DNA of 6,606 nucleotides, taken from assembly GCA_945872375.1 (NCBI GenBank), contig CAMBYR010000126.1, positions 1 to 6,606 on the forward strand. Reading direction: 5' to 3'. The notes under the pieces are model-generated. The model was not told the origin of the DNA. It made no database searches and worked only from the letters and a program-made list of their open reading frames with translations. This DNA is from an uncultured Blautia sp. (GTDB lineage Bacteria; Bacillota; Clostridia; Lachnospirales; Lachnospiraceae). Shown in pieces: positions 4,175 through 6,606 of the stretch. How positions within the stretch are numbered: position 1 is the first letter of the stretch; every line of letters starts with the position of its first letter. Position numbers and translations under genes: made by a program.

Positions 4175-6606
4175 ATGAGTAACGTAAGACGAGTTTATGT
4201 AGAGAAAAAAGCACCTTATGCTGTTCAGGCGAAAGACCTGAAGCATGAAGTCAGCAGCTATCTTGGCATTAAAACCATTACCAATGTGAGAGTGCTGATC
4301 CGTTATGATGTAGAAAACATTTCTGATGAGGTATTTGAAAAAGCCTGCAGGACAGTATTTGCAGAGCCGCCCGTAGACAACCTTTATCTGGAAAGCTTCG
4401 AGGCAGCGCCGGGCTCCCGGATCTTTTCCGTGGAATATCTGCCCGGACAGTTTGACCAGAGAGCAGACTCTGCTGTACAGTGCGTGCAGTTCTTAAATGA
4501 AGAGGCAAAGCCGGTCATCCGTTCCGCCACCACTTACGTGATTGAAGGTGAGATCAGCGAAGAAGAATTTGCCGCTGTAAAAAATCATTGCATCAACCCG
4601 GTGGATTCCCGTGAGACAGGAATGGAAAAGCCGGAAACCCTGATCACTGTTTTTGAAGAGCCGGAAGATGTCAAAATCTTTGACGGCTTCCAGGATATGC
4701 CGGAAAATGATCTGAAAGAGCTTTACGATTCCCTGAATCTTGCGATGACCTTCAAGGATTTCCAGCATATTCAGAATTATTTCAAAGGCGAAGAAAAACG
4801 TGATCCTTCCATGACAGAGATCCGTGTGCTGGATACCTACTGGTCTGATCACTGCCGCCATACCACCTTCTCCACAGAGCTTACCGATGTAAAATTCGGC
4901 GAGGGCGATTACAAGGCTCCGATCGTTGAAACCTATCAGCAGTATCTGGCAGACAGAGAGGTTCTTTACAAAGGACGTGATGATAAATTCATATGTCTGA
5001 TGGATCTGGCTCTGATGGCTATGAAAAAACTGAAATCCGAGGGCAGGCTGGCAGATCAGGAAGAATCCGATGAGATCAATGCCTGCAGTATCGTGGTTCC
5101 GGTAGATGTGGACGGAAAGGAAGAGGAGTGGCTCATCAACTTTAAGAATGAGACACACAACCATCCTACAGAGATCGAACCGTTCGGCGGTGCGGCTACC
5201 TGCCTTGGCGGCGCGATCCGTGACCCGCTTTCCGGACGTACCTATGTTTATCAGGCAATGCGTGTCACCGGCGCGGCAGATCCTACTGTTTCCGTAAAAG
5301 AGACTCTGAAGGGCAAGCTTCCTCAGAAGAAGCTGGTGCGCAGTGCGGCTCACGGCTACAGCTCCTACGGAAACCAGATCGGTCTTGCAACCGGTTATGT
5401 AAAAGAAGTATATCATCCGAATTATGTGGCAAAACGTATGGAGATCGGTGCCGTTCTCGGTGCAGCTCCCAGACGTGCAGTCATCCGTGAAAATTCTGAT
5501 CCGGGAGATATCATCATCCTTCTGGGCGGACGTACCGGACGTGACGGCATCGGCGGTGCAACCGGTTCTTCCAAGGTTCACACAGAGGCTTCCATTGAAG
5601 TCTGCGGTGCAGAGGTGCAGAAGGGAAATGCACCTACAGAACGTAAGATCCAGCGTATGTTCCGCCGTGAGGAAGTCAGCCACATTATCAAAAAATGTAA
5701 TGACTTTGGTGCAGGCGGTGTGTCTGTTGCGATCGGAGAACTGGCACCGGGCCTTCGTGTAGATCTTGATAAGGTGCCGAAAAAGTATGCAGGACTTGAT
5801 GGTACGGAAATCGCCATTTCGGAATCCCAGGAGCGTATGGCCGTTGTTGTGGATCCGAAAGATGTGGATACCTTCCTTGGATATGCAAATGAAGAAAACC
5901 TGGAAGCAATTCCGGTGGCAGTTGTAACAGAAGAGCCCCGTCTGGTTCTTACCTGGAGAGGAAAGGAAATCGTAAATATTTCCCGTGCATTCCTGGATAC
6001 CAACGGTGCACACCAGGAAACAACCGTAGAAGTGGAAATTCCGGACAAAGAGGGAAATCTCTTCCTGGATCGCCCGGATGTGCCGGATGTAAAAGCAAAA
6101 TGGCTGGAAACTCTGGCAGACCTGAATGTCTGCTCACAGAAGGGCCTTGTGGAAATGTTTGACGGTTCCATTGGAGCAGCCAGTGTGCTGATGCCCCATG
6201 GAGGAAAATACCAGCTTACAGAGACACAGGCCATGGTGGCAAAGGTTCCTGTATTAAAAGGAAATACCAATACGGTTACCATGATGAGCTATGGTTTTGA
6301 CCCGTATCTGTCCTCCTGGAGCCCTTATCATGGAGCTGCCTATGCAGTGACAGAATCTGTGGCAAGAATCGTGGCTTCCGGCGGTGACTATAAAAAGATT
6401 CGTTTTACCTTCCAGGAATACTTCCGCCGTATGACGGAAGATCCAAAACGCTGGAGTCAGCCTTTTGCGGCCCTTCTTGGCGCATATTCCGCGCAGATCG
6501 GCTTTGGCCTGCCGTCCATCGGAGGCAAGGACAGTATGTCCGGTACCTTCAATGAGATTGACGTACCGCCTACTCTTGTTTCTTTTGCGGTAGATGTGGC
6601 GAAACT
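4175..6606 (+). CDS. purL: Phosphoribosylformylglycinamidine synthase, large single-chain form (3' truncated)
   Basis: The frame stays open from ATG 4175 to the window end, giving 810 residues. The enzyme converts FGAR, glutamine and ATP to FGAM, the fourth step of de novo IMP synthesis. The N-terminus (from VRRVYVEKK, about the first 80 residues) resembles PurS. Core motifs follow: YWSDHCRHTTF (222-232), KNETHNHPTEIEPFGG (324-339), SAAHGYSSYGNQIG (390-403), GGRTGRDGIGGATGSS (451-466), NDFGAGGVSVAIGEL (509-523), SESQERMAVVV (549-559), then a second AIRS-like half from about 700 with SIGGKDSMSG (781-790). These fit the roughly 1,250-residue clostridial single-chain FGAM synthase, which ends in a glutaminase (PurQ-like) domain; that part and its catalytic cysteine lie outside the window. 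AAGGAG (4163-4168) lies 6 bases before the ATG. It is divergent from lysR. No frameshift is seen. Confidence 0.95.
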   Translation, partial: MSNVRRVYVEKKAPYAVQAKDLKHEVSSYLGIKTITNVRVLIRYDVENISDEVFEKACRTVFAEPPVDNLYLESFEAAPGSRIFSVEYLPGQFDQRADSAVQCVQFLNEEAKPVIRSATTYVIEGEISEEEFAAVKNHCINPVDSRETGMEKPETLITVFEEPEDVKIFDGFQDMPENDLKELYDSLNLAMTFKDFQHIQNYFKGEEKRDPSMTEIRVLDTYWSDHCRHTTFSTELTDVKFGEGDYKAPIVETYQQYLADREVLYKGRDDKFICLMDLALMAMKKLKSEGRLADQEESDEINACSIVVPVDVDGKEEEWLINFKNETHNHPTEIEPFGGAATCLGGAIRDPLSGRTYVYQAMRVTGAADPTVSVKETLKGKLPQKKLVRSAAHGYSSYGNQIGLATGYVKEVYHPNYVAKRMEIGAVLGAAPRRAVIRENSDPGDIIILLGGRTGRDGIGGATGSSKVHTEASIEVCGAEVQKGNAPTERKIQRMFRREEVSHIIKKCNDFGAGGVSVAIGELAPGLRVDLDKVPKKYAGLDGTEIAISESQERMAVVVDPKDVDTFLGYANEENLEAIPVAVVTEEPRLVLTWRGKEIVNISRAFLDTNGAHQETTVEVEIPDKEGNLFLDRPDVPDVKAKWLETLADLNVCSQKGLVEMFDGSIGAASVLMPHGGKYQLTETQAMVAKVPVLKGNTNTVTMMSYGFDPYLSSWSPYHGAAYAVTESVARIVASGGDYKKIRFTFQEYFRRMTEDPKRWSQPFAALLGAYSAQIGFGLPSIGGKDSMSGTFNEIDVPPTLVSFAVDVAK

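Noticed and set aside
4493..6013. A 506-codon open frame on the minus strand
   Set aside because: It lies wholly inside purL, whose frame carries all family motifs. The translation is rich in Cys, His, Phe and Ile with no recognisable domain, and is an antisense by-product of purL codon use.

Overview
The window looks like part of a Lachnospiraceae-type (Clostridia, Firmicutes) chromosome. This rests on moderate GC with AT-rich intergenic gaps, strong AGGAGG-type ribosome binding sites, sigma-A-like promoters, and gene types common in gut clostridia: a GH31 glycosidase, a single-chain FGAM synthase with a PurS-like N-terminus, and an NBP35/Mrp protein with a cysteine-rich N-terminus. The genus cannot be fixed from sequence alone. 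I see no mobile element, CRISPR array, tRNA or rRNA. It reads as core chromosome with interesting regulatory architecture rather than a defence or accessory island.

Layout from left to right. (1) 1-633 (+) is the 3' end of a GH31 alpha-glycosidase gene, closed by a strong terminator and followed by two small hairpins. (2) 758-1330 (-) is xpt, xanthine phosphoribosyltransferase, convergent with the glycosidase. (3) 1379-1443 holds two back-to-back promoters, one for xpt and one with perfect TTGACA-N17-TATAAT elements for a 75-aa acidic protein of unknown function (1475-1702, TTG start). (4) 1824-3049 (+) is a two-gene operon: a CsoR/RcnR-family metal-sensing repressor with a histidine-rich N-terminal tail, then an Mrp/NBP35-type P-loop ATPase (Fe-S carrier). 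Its promoter has an extended -10 buried in a 7-5-7 palindrome, a plausible operator. (5) A bidirectional terminator (3081-3130) separates the operon from a convergent LysR-family regulator (3140-4009, -). (6) 4175-6606 (+) is the first 810 codons of a large FGAM synthase (purL type) that runs off the window.

The genes suggest two themes. Purine metabolism appears as salvage (xpt) and de novo synthesis (purL), though in separate transcription units. Metal/Fe-S homeostasis appears as a metal sensor co-transcribed with an Fe-S carrier ATPase. The most notable signal is in the lysR-purL gap. Two copies of ATTA-N7-TAAT, each containing the LysR T-N11-A motif, lie exactly 31 bp apart and are centred near -68 and -37 of a purL promoter that has a good -10 but no -35. 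This matches the classic divergent LysR activation/autorepression layout and predicts an unusual regulator for a purine biosynthesis gene. I found no convincing wholly new system.
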